Source: Gilvimarinus algae (GTDB taxonomy: Bacteria; Pseudomonadota; Gammaproteobacteria; Pseudomonadales; Cellvibrionaceae). Taken from it: a DNA stretch of 64,000 nucleotides. The DNA is taken from the NCBI RefSeq assembly GCF_030518215.1, contig NZ_JAULRT010000062.1, forward strand, positions 434,001-498,000, read 5' to 3'. This document shows positions 43,498 through 52,453 of the stretch, in pieces (the first letter of the stretch is position 1; each line of letters begins with the position of its first letter). The translations under genes and the position numbers were made by a program. Below the pieces are notes generated by a model that saw only the letters and a program-made list of their open reading frames with translations, searched no databases and was not told the DNA's origin.

Positions 43498-43556
43498 AAT
43501 ATGGTAGCTAGGGGCGGACTTGAACCGCCGACCCCAGCATTATGAGTGCTGTGCTC
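43498..43556. repeat. Right copy of the 59-bp att-like repeat (tRNA-Met 3' fragment)
   Basis: Identical over 59 bp to 32502-32560. It carries the CCA end, acceptor strand, T arm and anticodon arm of tRNA-Met but not the 5' half; the following sequence (GGCAGAGGCG) is unrelated, so this is not a functional tRNA. Confidence 0.85.
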
Positions 43557-43623
43557 GGCAGAGGCGAAAAGGTCCATGCTATAGTGCTCTGCCCGTTCAC
43601 AATTTAAGCATACTTTGGACGCA

Positions 43624-45759
43624 ATGGCACAGATCATACGCATACTGTTTGTAGGTTTCACCCTGGCTTTGCTGGGTTGTTCACCGGATGGCCAGGTGGC
43701 GAGCGAGGCGGGGGCGGTGTCTTCCGCTGCCTCGTCGGCACCCGCCGAGCCGGCGCCACCGCCGGGTTTTCAGAACTACGTGGAAACCGGGGATTTGCCC
43801 GCCTTCCTCGAGCGCGGGGTGCTGCGGCTGCTGGCGCCTCGGCGCGAGTATCAGGGATTGCCGCGCTCGGGCATGCCCTCCGAGGGCTACCGCGAGTTGG
43901 CGGAGAAGTTCGCCCGCCTGAATAACCTGGAGCCCGAGTGGATTATCAAAGATTCGCTGGATGCCCTGATCCCGGCGTTGCTGGCGGGTGAGGGGGATCT
44001 GGTGGTCAACCATATGACCCGCACCGCCGAGCGGGCGGATAACGTCTTGTTTTCGCTGCCGATTTCCCGCGCCACTGAGCGGATTATCACGCCTGCGGCC
44101 GCGCCCTCGGTGGATTCTCTGGAGCAGCTGGCCGGTATGCGCCTGCTGGTGCCCAAGGGCTCCTCCTATGAGCAAACGCTGGCCGATGTGAAAGCCGAGC
44201 ACCCGGATATCGATTTTACCGTGGTGGTGCGCCAGCTCGATGGCAACCCGGATACCCTGGTGGACTTGGTTACCAGCGGAGAGTACGACGCGACGGTGCT
44301 GGACGATGGCGTGGCGCAGACGCTCTCCCAGTACCGGGAGGACTTCACCGTGGGGCTGGCCGTTTCCGCCACCCGGCCCGTGGCCTGGGCCATGCGGCCG
44401 GGCAGTGAACATTTGCAAACACGCCTGAATGAGTTTCTGACCCGCTACGCCATTTACGCCTCCATGCGCGACTATCGCACCGACGATTTAAGTGGCATCA
44501 AAGAGCGCGGTGTGATCCGCATGATCACCCGCAACAACCCCACCAGCTATTTTATGTGGCGCGGCGAGTTGATGGGGTTTGAGTACGACCTGGTGAAAAA
44601 GTACGCCAGCGAGCAGAGCCTGCGCCTGGAGGTATTGGTCGCGCCGCCCAATGTGGACCCTATTGAATGGCTGCTCGCCGGTCGTGGTGATGTCATCGCC
44701 GCAGCCATGACGGTGACTCCGGAGCGCTCTGAGAGGGCGTCGTTTACCCGGTACTACAACAAAGTGGCCGAGCAGTTGGTGACCGGCGATGACCGGCCGC
44801 CCCTGGACACGCTTGAGGATTTAAACGGCCGCACGCTCGTTATCAACCCCCAGCACGCCTACTGGCAGACGGCGCAGGAGATTCGCGAGCTGGGCATTGA
44901 TGTCACCGTCACCGCCCCTAACGATAACTTGTCCAGCAGCGAGATTTTGCTGGCGGTGGCCGAGGGCGGCTTTGATGCCACCATTGCCGACAGCCATTTG
45001 GTGAGCATCGAGCGCCAGTTTGCCACCAACCTTGTACCCGGTTACGGGTTTACCGAGCAGGATCACGCCTGGGCCGTGCGCCCGGACAATACCGAGCTGC
45101 TGGCCTCGCTGAATGAGTTTCTTAACCGCCACTATCGCGGCCTGTTTTTTAACGTGACCTACAACAAATATTTCAGAAACCCGGAGCGAATCGGCAAGTA
45201 TCAGGGCGAGCGCCTGACCGTGAGCGATGGCCTTTCGCCCTATGACCATCTGGTCAAACCTCTGGGGCGCGAGTATCAGTTTGACTGGCAGTTGATTATC
45301 TCGCAAATGTATCAGGAGAGCCGCTTTGAGCCCGACGCCCGCTCCTTTGCCGGTGCTCAGGGCTTACTGCAGGTGTTGCCCAGCACCGCGAAAGAACTGG
45401 GCTATACCGTGCCCTTTGATGAGCTGTCGGGCATTGAGGCCGGCGTCAGTTACCTGGACTGGACGCGCGATCGCTTTGAGGACTACCTGCCGCTGGACGA
45501 GCGGTTGTGGTTTGCCCTCGCCGCCTACAACGCCGGTTTTGGCCATGTGCAGGACGCCCGTCGCCTGGCCCGGCAAAAAGGCTGGAACCCGGACGTCTGG
45601 TTTGGCAACGTCGAGCGGGCCATGCTGCTCTTGTCCCGGCGCGAGTACTACAGCAAAGCGCGCTTCGGTTATGTGCGCGGCACCGAGCCTGTGCAGTATG
45701 TCCGCAACATCCGCGACCGCTACCGGGGTTATCTGGCCTCGAAGAACAAGGTTAGGTAA
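43624..45759 (+). CDS. MltF-like lytic transglycosylase with two binding-protein domains
   Basis: A 711-residue lipoprotein (lipobox LALLGC, Cys19) from the ATG at 43624. Two type II solute-binding-like domains (about residues 50-270 and 290-500; the second opens with DLSGIKERGVIRMITRNNP) precede an SLT domain (about 535-690) with the catalytic Glu in MYQESRFEP and the family phrases SFAGAQGLLQVLPSTA and LAAYNAGFGHV. E. coli MltF has one sensor domain and about 518 residues; this one has two. It should cleave peptidoglycan at the outer membrane under ligand control. Its promoter region touches the right att copy. Confidence 0.88.
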   Translation: MAQIIRILFVGFTLALLGCSPDGQVASEAGAVSSAASSAPAEPAPPPGFQNYVETGDLPAFLERGVLRLLAPRREYQGLPRSGMPSEGYRELAEKFARLNNLEPEWIIKDSLDALIPALLAGEGDLVVNHMTRTAERADNVLFSLPISRATERIITPAAAPSVDSLEQLAGMRLLVPKGSSYEQTLADVKAEHPDIDFTVVVRQLDGNPDTLVDLVTSGEYDATVLDDGVAQTLSQYREDFTVGLAVSATRPVAWAMRPGSEHLQTRLNEFLTRYAIYASMRDYRTDDLSGIKERGVIRMITRNNPTSYFMWRGELMGFEYDLVKKYASEQSLRLEVLVAPPNVDPIEWLLAGRGDVIAAAMTVTPERSERASFTRYYNKVAEQLVTGDDRPPLDTLEDLNGRTLVINPQHAYWQTAQEIRELGIDVTVTAPNDNLSSSEILLAVAEGGFDATIADSHLVSIERQFATNLVPGYGFTEQDHAWAVRPDNTELLASLNEFLNRHYRGLFFNVTYNKYFRNPERIGKYQGERLTVSDGLSPYDHLVKPLGREYQFDWQLIISQMYQESRFEPDARSFAGAQGLLQVLPSTAKELGYTVPFDELSGIEAGVSYLDWTRDRFEDYLPLDERLWFALAAYNAGFGHVQDARRLARQKGWNPDVWFGNVERAMLLLSRREYYSKARFGYVRGTEPVQYVRNIRDRYRGYLASKNKVR

Positions 45760-45815
45760 AACGGTCAATGAGAGTATGACGTCGGCGGTTGGAGTCAGAG
45801 ACCAAAAAGAAGAGC

Positions 45816-45848
45816 GTCAGACGTCCGACCTCAGACGTCTGACTTTTT
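45816..45848. terminator. Bidirectional terminator between mltF-like gene and ychF
   Basis: GTCAGACGT (45816-45824) and ACGTCTGAC (45835-45843) form a 9-bp stem followed by TTTTT, between two convergent genes. Confidence 0.85.
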
Positions 45849-45853
45849 ATTAC

Positions 45854-46945
45854 TTAAACATTAAACCGAAAGTGCACCACATCGCCGTCTTTGACGATAT
45901 AGTCTTTACCTTCCAGGCGCCATTTGCCGGCGTCTTTTGCGCCTTGTTCGCCACCGAGCTCGACAAAGTCGTCGTAGCCGACAACTTCGGCGCGAATAAA
46001 GCCTTTTTCAAAGTCGGTGTGAATTTTACCGGCCGCTTGCGGCGCGGTGGCGCCCACAGGGATGGTCCAGGCGCGCACTTCTTTAACACCGGCGGTAAAG
46101 TAGGTGTGCAGGCCTAACAGCTCGTAGCCCGCGCGAATCACACGGTTTAGGCCGGGCTCGTCCATACCCAGCGCTTCTAAGAACTCGGCTTTCTCTTCGT
46201 CATCCAGCTCACTGATTTCAGCTTCGATTTTATTGCAGATAGGGACAACCACCGCGTTTTCTTCGGCGGCAATCGCGCGCACCGTATCTAAATGCGGGTT
46301 GTCTTCAAAGCCGTCTTCAGCAACGTTGGCAATGTACATGGTGGGCTTGAGTGTCATCAGACTCAGCTCGCGCAGCTGCTTTCGCTCGTCGTCGGTCAGC
46401 TCAAACGAGCGCAGTGGTTTGGCTTCATCAAGATGCGGTTGGATTTTTTCCAGCAGCGCTTTCATGGCAATGGCGTGCTTGTCTTGGCCTTTGGCCGCCT
46501 TGGCAAAACGCTGAATGGCTTTTTCCACGGTTTCCAGGTCCGCCAGGGCCAGCTCGGTGTTGATGACTTCGATGTCCGAGGCGGGGTTGATGTTGCCGTC
46601 CACGTGGATGACGTTTTCGTCTTCAAAGCAGCGCACTACGTGGGCAATGGCGTCGGTTTCACGAATATTGGCGAGGAATTTGTTGCCCAGGCCCTCGCCC
46701 TTGGAGGCTCCGGCGACCAGACCGGCGATATCGACAAACTCCATGGTGGTGGCGATGACCTTTTCCGGCTTGACGATCTCGGCCAGCTTGTCCTGACGCG
46801 GATCGGGTACGGCCACGACGCCGGCGTTGGGCTCGATGGTGCAAAAGGGGAAGTTCTCGGCGCCAATGCCCGCTTTGGTCAGCGCGTTAAACAGAGTGGA
46901 TTTACCCACATTGGGGAGCCCGACGATACCGCAGTTAAAACCCAT
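45854..46945 (-). CDS. ychF: YchF, Obg-family ATPase
   Basis: A 363-residue protein of exactly the family length. G1 is GLPNVGKST, the switch and [14 protein letters not shown] are conserved, the base-specifying NxxE reads NKIEAE as in the ATP-preferring YchF branch, and a TGS domain closes the chain ([31 protein letters not shown]). YchF binds ribosomes and influences stress and leaderless translation. It is preceded by a MITE-like repeat rather than by pth, its common neighbour. Confidence 0.95.
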   Translation of the reverse strand: MGFNCGIVGLPNVGKSTLFNALTKAGIGAENFPFCTIEPNAGVVAVPDPRQDKLAEIVKPEKVIATTMEFVDIAGLVAGASKGEGLGNKFLANIRETDAIAHVVRCFEDENVIHVDGNINPASDIEVINTELALADLETVEKAIQRFAKAAKGQDKHAIAMKALLEKIQPHLDEAKPLRSFELTDDERKQLRELSLMTLKPTMYIANVAEDGFEDNPHLDTVRAIAAEENAVVVPICNKIEAEISELDDEEKAEFLEALGMDEPGLNRVIRAGYELLGLHTYFTAGVKEVRAWTIPVGATAPQAAGKIHTDFEKGFIRAEVVGYDDFVELGGEQGAKDAGKWRLEGKDYIVKDGDVVHFRFNV

Positions 46946-47055
46946 GACGATGTCTCTTTGCCTAGACGTGAACAGGAAATTGAGTGCAAAACGCTCAAAA
47001 CGGCGGATTATACATGATTCGGCGCGCCGGTTGTGCGCTACGCCTGAGCTTGGAA

Positions 47056-47131
47056 CTAGTGTCCTGTCCGAGAAGTTCGCATAATTTCAGCGCACCCTAC
47101 AAGGTCTCTGGCTGTGTTGCGCGGACACTAG
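47056..47131. repeat. MITE-like inverted-repeat element
   Basis: CTAGTGTCC (47056-47064) and GGACACTAG (47123-47131) are perfect 9-bp inverted ends of a 76-bp element. The stop codon of the 2OG oxygenase gene lies inside the right end. There is no coding capacity. Similar short elements are common in this group of bacteria, from memory, but no second copy is in the window. Confidence 0.5.
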
Positions 47132-48087
47132 CGCTTAAACAGCCTCTCGGTGCGCTTTTTTGCGCGCCAGGCGAGGTTGAGCCCGCGTCTGGCTAGCTGG
47201 AAGGTACGGCTGTTGGTCAGGTTATCCAGCAGGTTTTGCAGCCGATGGTTGTCGCGGTACAGACGCGCCAGATGCTGATCGCGCCGCGCCAGCAGGGCTT
47301 GAATCTGTTGATAGTCTTGCTCGCTGAGCAGCTGACCGGGCCGGATGTGCTCCGGGAGAGGCCTTTCTATGTAGATGGTGGAGTGGCGGCCATGGTATTC
47401 AGCCGCTGGCCGGGTTTTCGTGTAAAAATACAGTGCCACGGATTTGCGTGTGTGCGGGTCGCTATCGCCGGCCGGCAGGCTAATGCGCTTGAAGCCGTGC
47501 CAGGAGTGGTCGTGGGTGGCGAAAATCACACAGCGGTTAAACAAAGGTGCCACTTCGGTAATGGCATTTTCGTGAGGGGGCAGGCGCGGGTCGGTATGGA
47601 ACTCAATGGCCCCGCCCCAGTCCGCGGACCACTCGTGATTTAAATAGACGATGAGGTTGAGCCGGCGGTGGTGGCCGGTGACCGGGTGTCGATTGAAATC
47701 GACGTGGGGATCGAGATCCTGGCCGTGGCAGTTTTCATGCGTGCCACCGCCGAAATAGTCCGGGTCGTAGATCAAATCGTCGATGCCGGTGGCCTTGCTG
47801 ACCCAGTCTAAAAACTCGCGCGATTTAATGAGCGTGTCCAGCTTTTGGTAGGTGGGGCCGATATCGCGAATGTTCGGGTAAGTGGCCTTGCGGCCTAGGG
47901 TGCCGTTTTCGTTTTTGGCCCGTTCATCGTCAAATGCGGGAAACTCGCTGAGCAGCGCTTCACAGAATGTCGGGTTAAAAAAGTTATCCACGACCAAATG
48001 CGAGAAGGGGCGAGCCTGCTGAAACGTCTCTGCCATTTGATCGTCAGCGGCCAAGGTAGTGTGGCTTAGGTAGTCCGACAGGGACAT
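47128..48087 (-). CDS. 2-oxoglutarate/Fe(II)-dependent oxygenase
   Basis: A 319-residue protein of the prolyl-hydroxylase-like dioxygenase fold. The iron site is H-x-D (LDPHVDFNRHPVTGHHRR) and a late His (ATHDHSWHGFKRI), followed by the 2-oxoglutarate Arg (TRKSVALYFY). A C-terminal helix about 80 residues long, with a basic end, extends past the usual fold. Oxygenases of this group modify proteins or sugars at the envelope; the substrate is not known. The stop codon is supplied by an inserted MITE-like repeat, so the natural C-terminus may have been altered. Confidence 0.85.
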   Translation of the reverse strand: MSLSDYLSHTTLAADDQMAETFQQARPFSHLVVDNFFNPTFCEALLSEFPAFDDERAKNENGTLGRKATYPNIRDIGPTYQKLDTLIKSREFLDWVSKATGIDDLIYDPDYFGGGTHENCHGQDLDPHVDFNRHPVTGHHRRLNLIVYLNHEWSADWGGAIEFHTDPRLPPHENAITEVAPLFNRCVIFATHDHSWHGFKRISLPAGDSDPHTRKSVALYFYTKTRPAAEYHGRHSTIYIERPLPEHIRPGQLLSEQDYQQIQALLARRDQHLARLYRDNHRLQNLLDNLTNSRTFQLARRGLNLAWRAKKRTERLFKR

Positions 48088-48156
48088 AGGGTTTACTCGT
48101 GTTATGGCTTTTGCGCTGAGTATACCTCAGCGCGTATGCAAATTCACAAAGCAGGT

Positions 48157-51100
48157 TTACCCCTGATAGGCCGTCAGCAGTGTTTGCAACGGGTGGGGCA
48201 GACGCTCGTCGAGCAGGCGCTTGACCTGGCTGCGGCAGGAGTATCCGGTGGCGGTCAGCTTGCCGCTGTTGTCGGCATTGGTGACCACGGCCTCCCAACT
48301 CATGGCAAAAATCTTTTTCGATGTGTCCACGTTGGCGCGCTCGTGACCGTAGGTGCCGGCCATGCCGCAGCAGCCGGTGTCCACCACGCTGAGGGTTTGC
48401 CCAAGGGCGCCGAACACGGTTTGCCAGTCTCTAATAGAGGCCGCCGCGTTGGTTTTTTCGGTGCAGTGGGCCAGGAGCTTGTAGTCGCTTTTGCCAAACA
48501 AGGCGGTGGAATCTGTGATGTCCTGTGCGGCGAGCCACTCCTGTATCAGTGCCACTGATGGGGCTTGTTCGCCCAGCAGCTTTTTGTACTCGCTGCGATA
48601 CGCCAGGGTCATGGACGGCTCCAGGCCCACCAGCGGGATCTTGGTATCGGCCAGGGAGTTAAGCATACGGGCGTTATTGTTCGCGGCTTTAGCAAAGCCG
48701 CTCAAAAAACCGTGCACGTGCAGGGGCTTGCCGTTGGGTTTGAACGGCGCGAGCATGGGGTTAAACCCGAGAATCTTCAGCAGTTTAATGGCATCCAATA
48801 CCAGCTGGGTTTCAAAGTAACTGGTAAAGGCATCCTGCACCAGAATGACGGTTTTGGCTTTTTGCTCTGCGTTTAGCGTGGCAATGTTTTCCGCGGTGGC
48901 GTAGCGGGCGCCAGCCTTTTGCAGCGCGGTGTCCAGATGAATGCCCGTGAGCAGGGGGCTGTCCACCATACCGGCGGTTTTGGCCAGGATTTTTTGCATA
49001 AACGCTGGCTTCATCAGGCCGTTATACAGCCAGGGCACCCGGGCCATGGTGGGCATCAGGTACTCCAGTGAACCGATAAAATAATCTTTTAATGGGCGCA
49101 AATAGCGGCTGTAGTAAAGCTCCAGAAACTTGGCGCGAAACTCGGGCACGTCGACTTTAATCGGGCACTGGCCGACGCAGGATTTGCACGCCAGGCAGCC
49201 TTGCATGGCGGTATTGACCTCGTGCGAAAAGTCATATTCACCGCGCTTTTTGTTAAAGGTGTTGAGCGCACGTGCGGGCAGGCCGGCTATAAACCAGCGC
49301 TTGCGCAGCTGCTGGGTTTCTTCCAGTGGGTTGACCTGCCGCTCGCTCAATTGTTTCAGCCACTCGCGCATCAAAGAGGCCCGACCTTTGGGCGAGTGAA
49401 TGCGCTCGCGGGTGGCCTTCCACGAGGGGCACATGGCGTCGTTGGGGTTCCAGTTGTAGCACAGGCCGTTGCCGTTGCAGTGCATGCCTTCGCTGTAACC
49501 GTCCCAGACCTCGACGGGAATTTTGCGATCCTGCTGGCCGCGGGTGACGACGCCATCAATGGTCAGCAGTTGGGCGCTGTTATCGGGTGTGGCAATTTTC
49601 CCCGGGTTTAATTGATTGTAGGGGTCGAAGGCGGCTTTCACCTGCTGAATGCAGGGATAGAGCTCGCCGAAAAACTGCGGCGCGTACTCCGAGCGCACGC
49701 CTTTGCCGTGCTCACCCCAGAGCAGGCCGTGGTATTTTTGCGTGAGAGCCACCACCTGATCGGAGATTTGACGGATCAGTTTTTCCTGCTCGGGGTCTTT
49801 CATGTCGATGGCGGGGCGCACGTGCAAAACGCCGGCGTCCACATGGCCGAACATCCCGTATTGCAGCTTGTGACTGTCCAGCAGTTCACGAAACTCGGCG
49901 ATAAAATCGGCCAGGTGCTCGGGCGGCACCGCGGTATCTTCTACAAAAGGAATCGGCCGCGCTTCGCCTTCGGCGTTGCCCAGCAGGCCAACGGCTTTTT
50001 TGCGCATGCCCCAGATTTTGTTGACCGATTCATGGCCCATGGCGATGGTGTAGCCGATGCGGCCGGTGGTCTCTTTGTCCGCTTCGCTCATGGCGTCCAG
50101 CGCGTCGGTCAGGCGCTTGATGCCCGCCTCCAACTCTTGCTGTGAGTCCGCGGTGTATTCCACAAGGTTAATACCTTTGATCTCCTGCCCCGGCACCGGC
50201 GGGAAAAAATCGCTGACGCTGTGCCAGACGATATCGTTCATGGCCAGGTTCAGGACTTTGGAGTCGACCGTTTCAATGGACGTGGGGCCGGCTTTCATCA
50301 GCTCTGTGGCATCGCGCAAGGCAGCATTAAAGTCGCGGTAGTTGACATTGACCAGCGCGGCGACTTTGGGAATGGGCAAAACGTTGAGCTTGGCCTCAGC
50401 GATAAACCCGAGTGTGCCCTCGCTGCCGCACAGCACGCTGTTTAAATCAAAGGCTTGGCTCTGGGTGCGCACATGAGCGAGGTCGTAGCCCGTGAGGCAG
50501 CGGTTGAGCTTGGGGAACTTGGCGTCGATGAGTGCGCGGTTTTCCCGCTCGATGTCGTCTACGGCGCAGTAGATGTCGCCGATACGCCCGGATTGCTCGC
50601 GGCGGCTCGCCAGCAGTTCGTCCGAGACGGGCTCAGAGTCGCACACGCTGCCATCCAGAAGCACAGTTTTCAAGGCCAGCACATGGTCGCGGGTTTTACC
50701 GTAGAGACAAGAGCCCTGGCCGGAGGCGTCGGTATTGATCATGCCGCCGATGGTGGCGCGGTTGCTGGTCGACAACTCGGGGGCGAAAAACAGTCCGTAG
50801 GGTTTGAGCGCGGCGTTCAGCTGATCTTTGACCACGCCGGTTTGCACGCGCACCCAGCGCTCGGATTCATTGATTTCCAGAATCTGGTTCATGTGGCGGG
50901 AGATGTCCACCACCAGGCCGTCTGTCAGCGACTGGCCGTTGGTGCCCGTGCCGCCGCCGCGCGGGCTGAGCACCACCTGGCGAAACTCATCGCGCTGCGA
51001 GAGCTTGGCAATCAGTACCAAATCGTCCATATGGCGCGGGTAGACGACGCCCTGGGGCAACACCTGGTAGATGGAGTTGTCCGTGGACAGCACGGTGCGG

Positions 51101-51210
51101 TTGGCGTAATCCGGGTTGAGGTCGCCGGCAAACCCTTGATCTTTAAGGGTTTCGATAAATTGCAGGTAAACCGACTGGACCGGTGATGTCTCGCGAATAC
51201 GGGGGATCAT
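48157..51210 (-). CDS. ydiJ: YdiJ, FAD- and Fe-S-dependent 2-hydroxyacid dehydrogenase
   Basis: A 1017-residue protein, matching E. coli YdiJ in length. An N-terminal PCMH-type FAD domain contains the flavin loop PRGGGTGTNGQSL. A C-terminal FAD-oxidase cap follows, then a ferredoxin-type cluster (CLACKSCVGQCPIKVDVP) and a C-terminal cysteine-rich CCG-type region (DTGCCGMAGTYGHE). Relatives oxidise D-2-hydroxyglutarate or D-lactate and pass electrons to a quinone. The gene stands alone with its own promoter region. Confidence 0.93.
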   Translation of the reverse strand: MIPRIRETSPVQSVYLQFIETLKDQGFAGDLNPDYANRTVLSTDNSIYQVLPQGVVYPRHMDDLVLIAKLSQRDEFRQVVLSPRGGGTGTNGQSLTDGLVVDISRHMNQILEINESERWVRVQTGVVKDQLNAALKPYGLFFAPELSTSNRATIGGMINTDASGQGSCLYGKTRDHVLALKTVLLDGSVCDSEPVSDELLASRREQSGRIGDIYCAVDDIERENRALIDAKFPKLNRCLTGYDLAHVRTQSQAFDLNSVLCGSEGTLGFIAEAKLNVLPIPKVAALVNVNYRDFNAALRDATELMKAGPTSIETVDSKVLNLAMNDIVWHSVSDFFPPVPGQEIKGINLVEYTADSQQELEAGIKRLTDALDAMSEADKETTGRIGYTIAMGHESVNKIWGMRKKAVGLLGNAEGEARPIPFVEDTAVPPEHLADFIAEFRELLDSHKLQYGMFGHVDAGVLHVRPAIDMKDPEQEKLIRQISDQVVALTQKYHGLLWGEHGKGVRSEYAPQFFGELYPCIQQVKAAFDPYNQLNPGKIATPDNSAQLLTIDGVVTRGQQDRKIPVEVWDGYSEGMHCNGNGLCYNWNPNDAMCPSWKATRERIHSPKGRASLMREWLKQLSERQVNPLEETQQLRKRWFIAGLPARALNTFNKKRGEYDFSHEVNTAMQGCLACKSCVGQCPIKVDVPEFRAKFLELYYSRYLRPLKDYFIGSLEYLMPTMARVPWLYNGLMKPAFMQKILAKTAGMVDSPLLTGIHLDTALQKAGARYATAENIATLNAEQKAKTVILVQDAFTSYFETQLVLDAIKLLKILGFNPMLAPFKPNGKPLHVHGFLSGFAKAANNNARMLNSLADTKIPLVGLEPSMTLAYRSEYKKLLGEQAPSVALIQEWLAAQDITDSTALFGKSDYKLLAHCTEKTNAAASIRDWQTVFGALGQTLSVVDTGCCGMAGTYGHERANVDTSKKIFAMSWEAVVTNADNSGKLTATGYSCRSQVKRLLDERLPHPLQTLLTAYQG

Positions 51211-51248
51211 AGAGCGTACAGACTGCTGGAAAGTTGAGGGTCTATTTT

Positions 51249-51274
51249 ACTGGCTAACGGCGCTTTGAGCCAGT
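51249..51274. repeat. Repeat copy A
   Basis: ACTGGCT...AGCCAGT with the central AACGGCGCTTTG forms a 7-bp-stem hairpin. Nearly the same sequence recurs at 52748-52773, and similarity extends outward (GAAAGTyGAG before it). Confidence 0.6.
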
Positions 51275-51351
51275 GTGGGTATGATACGTCAAGCGCCGGG
51301 TAATAGATGCACGATCAACTGCGGCCTGAGTGGGGCTTAGTCGGCCGCAGC

Positions 51352-51374
51352 GTTGCCCGGCGGAGCCGGGCAAC
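51352..51374 (-). terminator. Hairpin after the small secreted-protein gene
   Basis: A perfect 10-bp stem GTTGCCCGGC / GCCGGGCAAC with loop GGA, 11 bases beyond the stop of the leftward gene at 51386. There is no T run, so termination is probable but not certain. Confidence 0.55.
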
Positions 51375-51385
51375 AAGGAAGGGGG

Positions 51386-51697
51386 TCAGTCTTCGTAGGT
51401 GATGGTGATGTAACCATAGCGAAAGGCCGATGTGCCCTGGTATCCGCTCCAGGAGACGTGCTGCTCGCTGTACTGGCAGGCGCCCACCGGCTCATAGACA
51501 AACATATAACCACCCCAGCCGCCGTAGCTGGTGACAAATTCCCATTCGCAACCGGCGCGTTCTTGGAACATTTCATCGTAGGGCGTGGGAGCGGTTTGCG
51601 AGTAGTACTGAACTTCTGGGTATTCATAGGTCAGCGCGCTGGCTGAAAAACCCAAGAGTAACGCGCCCAAACCGGCGGTGAGTTTTACGTTTTTCAT
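51386..51697 (-). CDS. Hypothetical secreted protein
   Basis: A 103-residue protein with a signal peptide (cleavage near SASALT, residue 22). The mature 80 residues are rich in Tyr, Trp and Gly (TSYGGWGGYMFVYE, SWSGYQGTSAFRYGYITITYE) with two cysteines. It looks like a small extracytoplasmic beta protein. No family recognised. GGAGA lies before the ATG. Confidence 0.65.
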   Translation of the reverse strand: MKNVKLTAGLGALLLGFSASALTYEYPEVQYYSQTAPTPYDEMFQERAGCEWEFVTSYGGWGGYMFVYEPVGACQYSEQHVSWSGYQGTSAFRYGYITITYED

Positions 51698-51772
51698 GGT
51701 GTTCTCCTTCGTTGGTATTGACTGAGAGCCGGACTCCAGCTCTCCTTTGGGCGTCCGCCCAAAGCCTTGTGC

Positions 51773-52453
51773 CTACTGATCCAGCAGGCTGGCGCTATCC
51801 TCGGCTCTGTCCAGATAAACCGTGGTAATGCCTGTGGTGGGGTCGGCCTGCGCGATGTAGTCGCCCACGGGGATCTTTGACGACTCGTCGTAAAACAGCG
51901 TCTCAAGTAGGTGGTTGACTGGGGCTTGATAGGCTCTCGGGGTAATCAGCTCAATGCGGCACTGCGAGGCACGGCACTCGTTGCTGACGATGGAGGGGGT
52001 TTCTTCAAGCGAACGAAGTGCTTGATTGATGGCGTTTTCCTGCTGGTAGGACCAGCCCATGTCGCGTTCTTGCTGTTCGAATTGGGCACTCAGTTGTCCC
52101 GTCATATCCCCGTTCGCTTGCCGGCGCAGGCGGGCGTAGTCTCGGGCTTTGCGTTGTAATTTTTCAGCTTGTAGCTGGGCCAGCTTTTGTTGCTGTTCTG
52201 TGTCGAGTGGTTCTGGCGGTTTTGCGGCGGCGGGCGCTTGTACGGCCTTGGTTGAGGCTGCCTCACCGCGCTGGTTGGTGGCCCGGGGGATTATCTTTTT
52301 AGGGGCGGCCGGTTGCTCTGGCTCGGACGTCAGAGAAGCGGTAGAGCGTATCTCGACGCTGGCGACCGGTTCTGCTGTTTTATCAAGCGCAGTGGCTGTT
52401 ATCAGACCCAAAGAAAAACATACGAGTGCTGTGAGGATGAGCTTGGCGTCCAT
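51773..52453 (-). CDS. Hypothetical membrane-anchored protein
   Basis: A 226-residue protein with an uncleaved-looking N-terminal helix (KLILTALVCFSLGLITATAL), a Pro/Ala/Thr-rich stretch to about residue 80, a charged coiled coil (EQQQKLAQLQAEKLQRKARD) and a small C-terminal domain with a CRASQC cysteine pair. The C-terminal domain resembles segments found in many unnamed gammaproteobacterial envelope proteins. Probably periplasmic. It precedes the small secreted gene on the same strand by 75 bases. Confidence 0.65.
   Translation of the reverse strand: MDAKLILTALVCFSLGLITATALDKTAEPVASVEIRSTASLTSEPEQPAAPKKIIPRATNQRGEAASTKAVQAPAAAKPPEPLDTEQQQKLAQLQAEKLQRKARDYARLRRQANGDMTGQLSAQFEQQERDMGWSYQQENAINQALRSLEETPSIVSNECRASQCRIELITPRAYQAPVNHLLETLFYDESSKIPVGDYIAQADPTTGITTVYLDRAEDSASLLDQ

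Larger units (their letters stand above)
32502..43556. mobile_element. Integrated inovirus-bearing element at tRNA-Met
   Basis: An 11-kb element delimited by two exact 59-bp copies of the 3' part of tRNA-Met. The right 7 kb is a filamentous phage in the usual gene order: regulation, ssDNA-binding protein, coat proteins, adhesin, DUF2523-like protein, Zot ATPase, replication protein, integrase beside the right repeat. The left 4 kb is AT-rich cargo (DUF2188, NA37, RelA/SpoT, CsrA, lipoprotein). Whether phage and cargo move together or arrived in two steps is not shown by the sequence; the exact left border may lie nearer 32.64-32.71 kb, where the tRNA promoter ends. Confidence 0.8.

Noticed and set aside
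43498..43556. Second tRNA-Met gene
   Set aside because: Only the 3' part is present; the D arm and 5' acceptor strand are missing, so it is an attachment-site copy.
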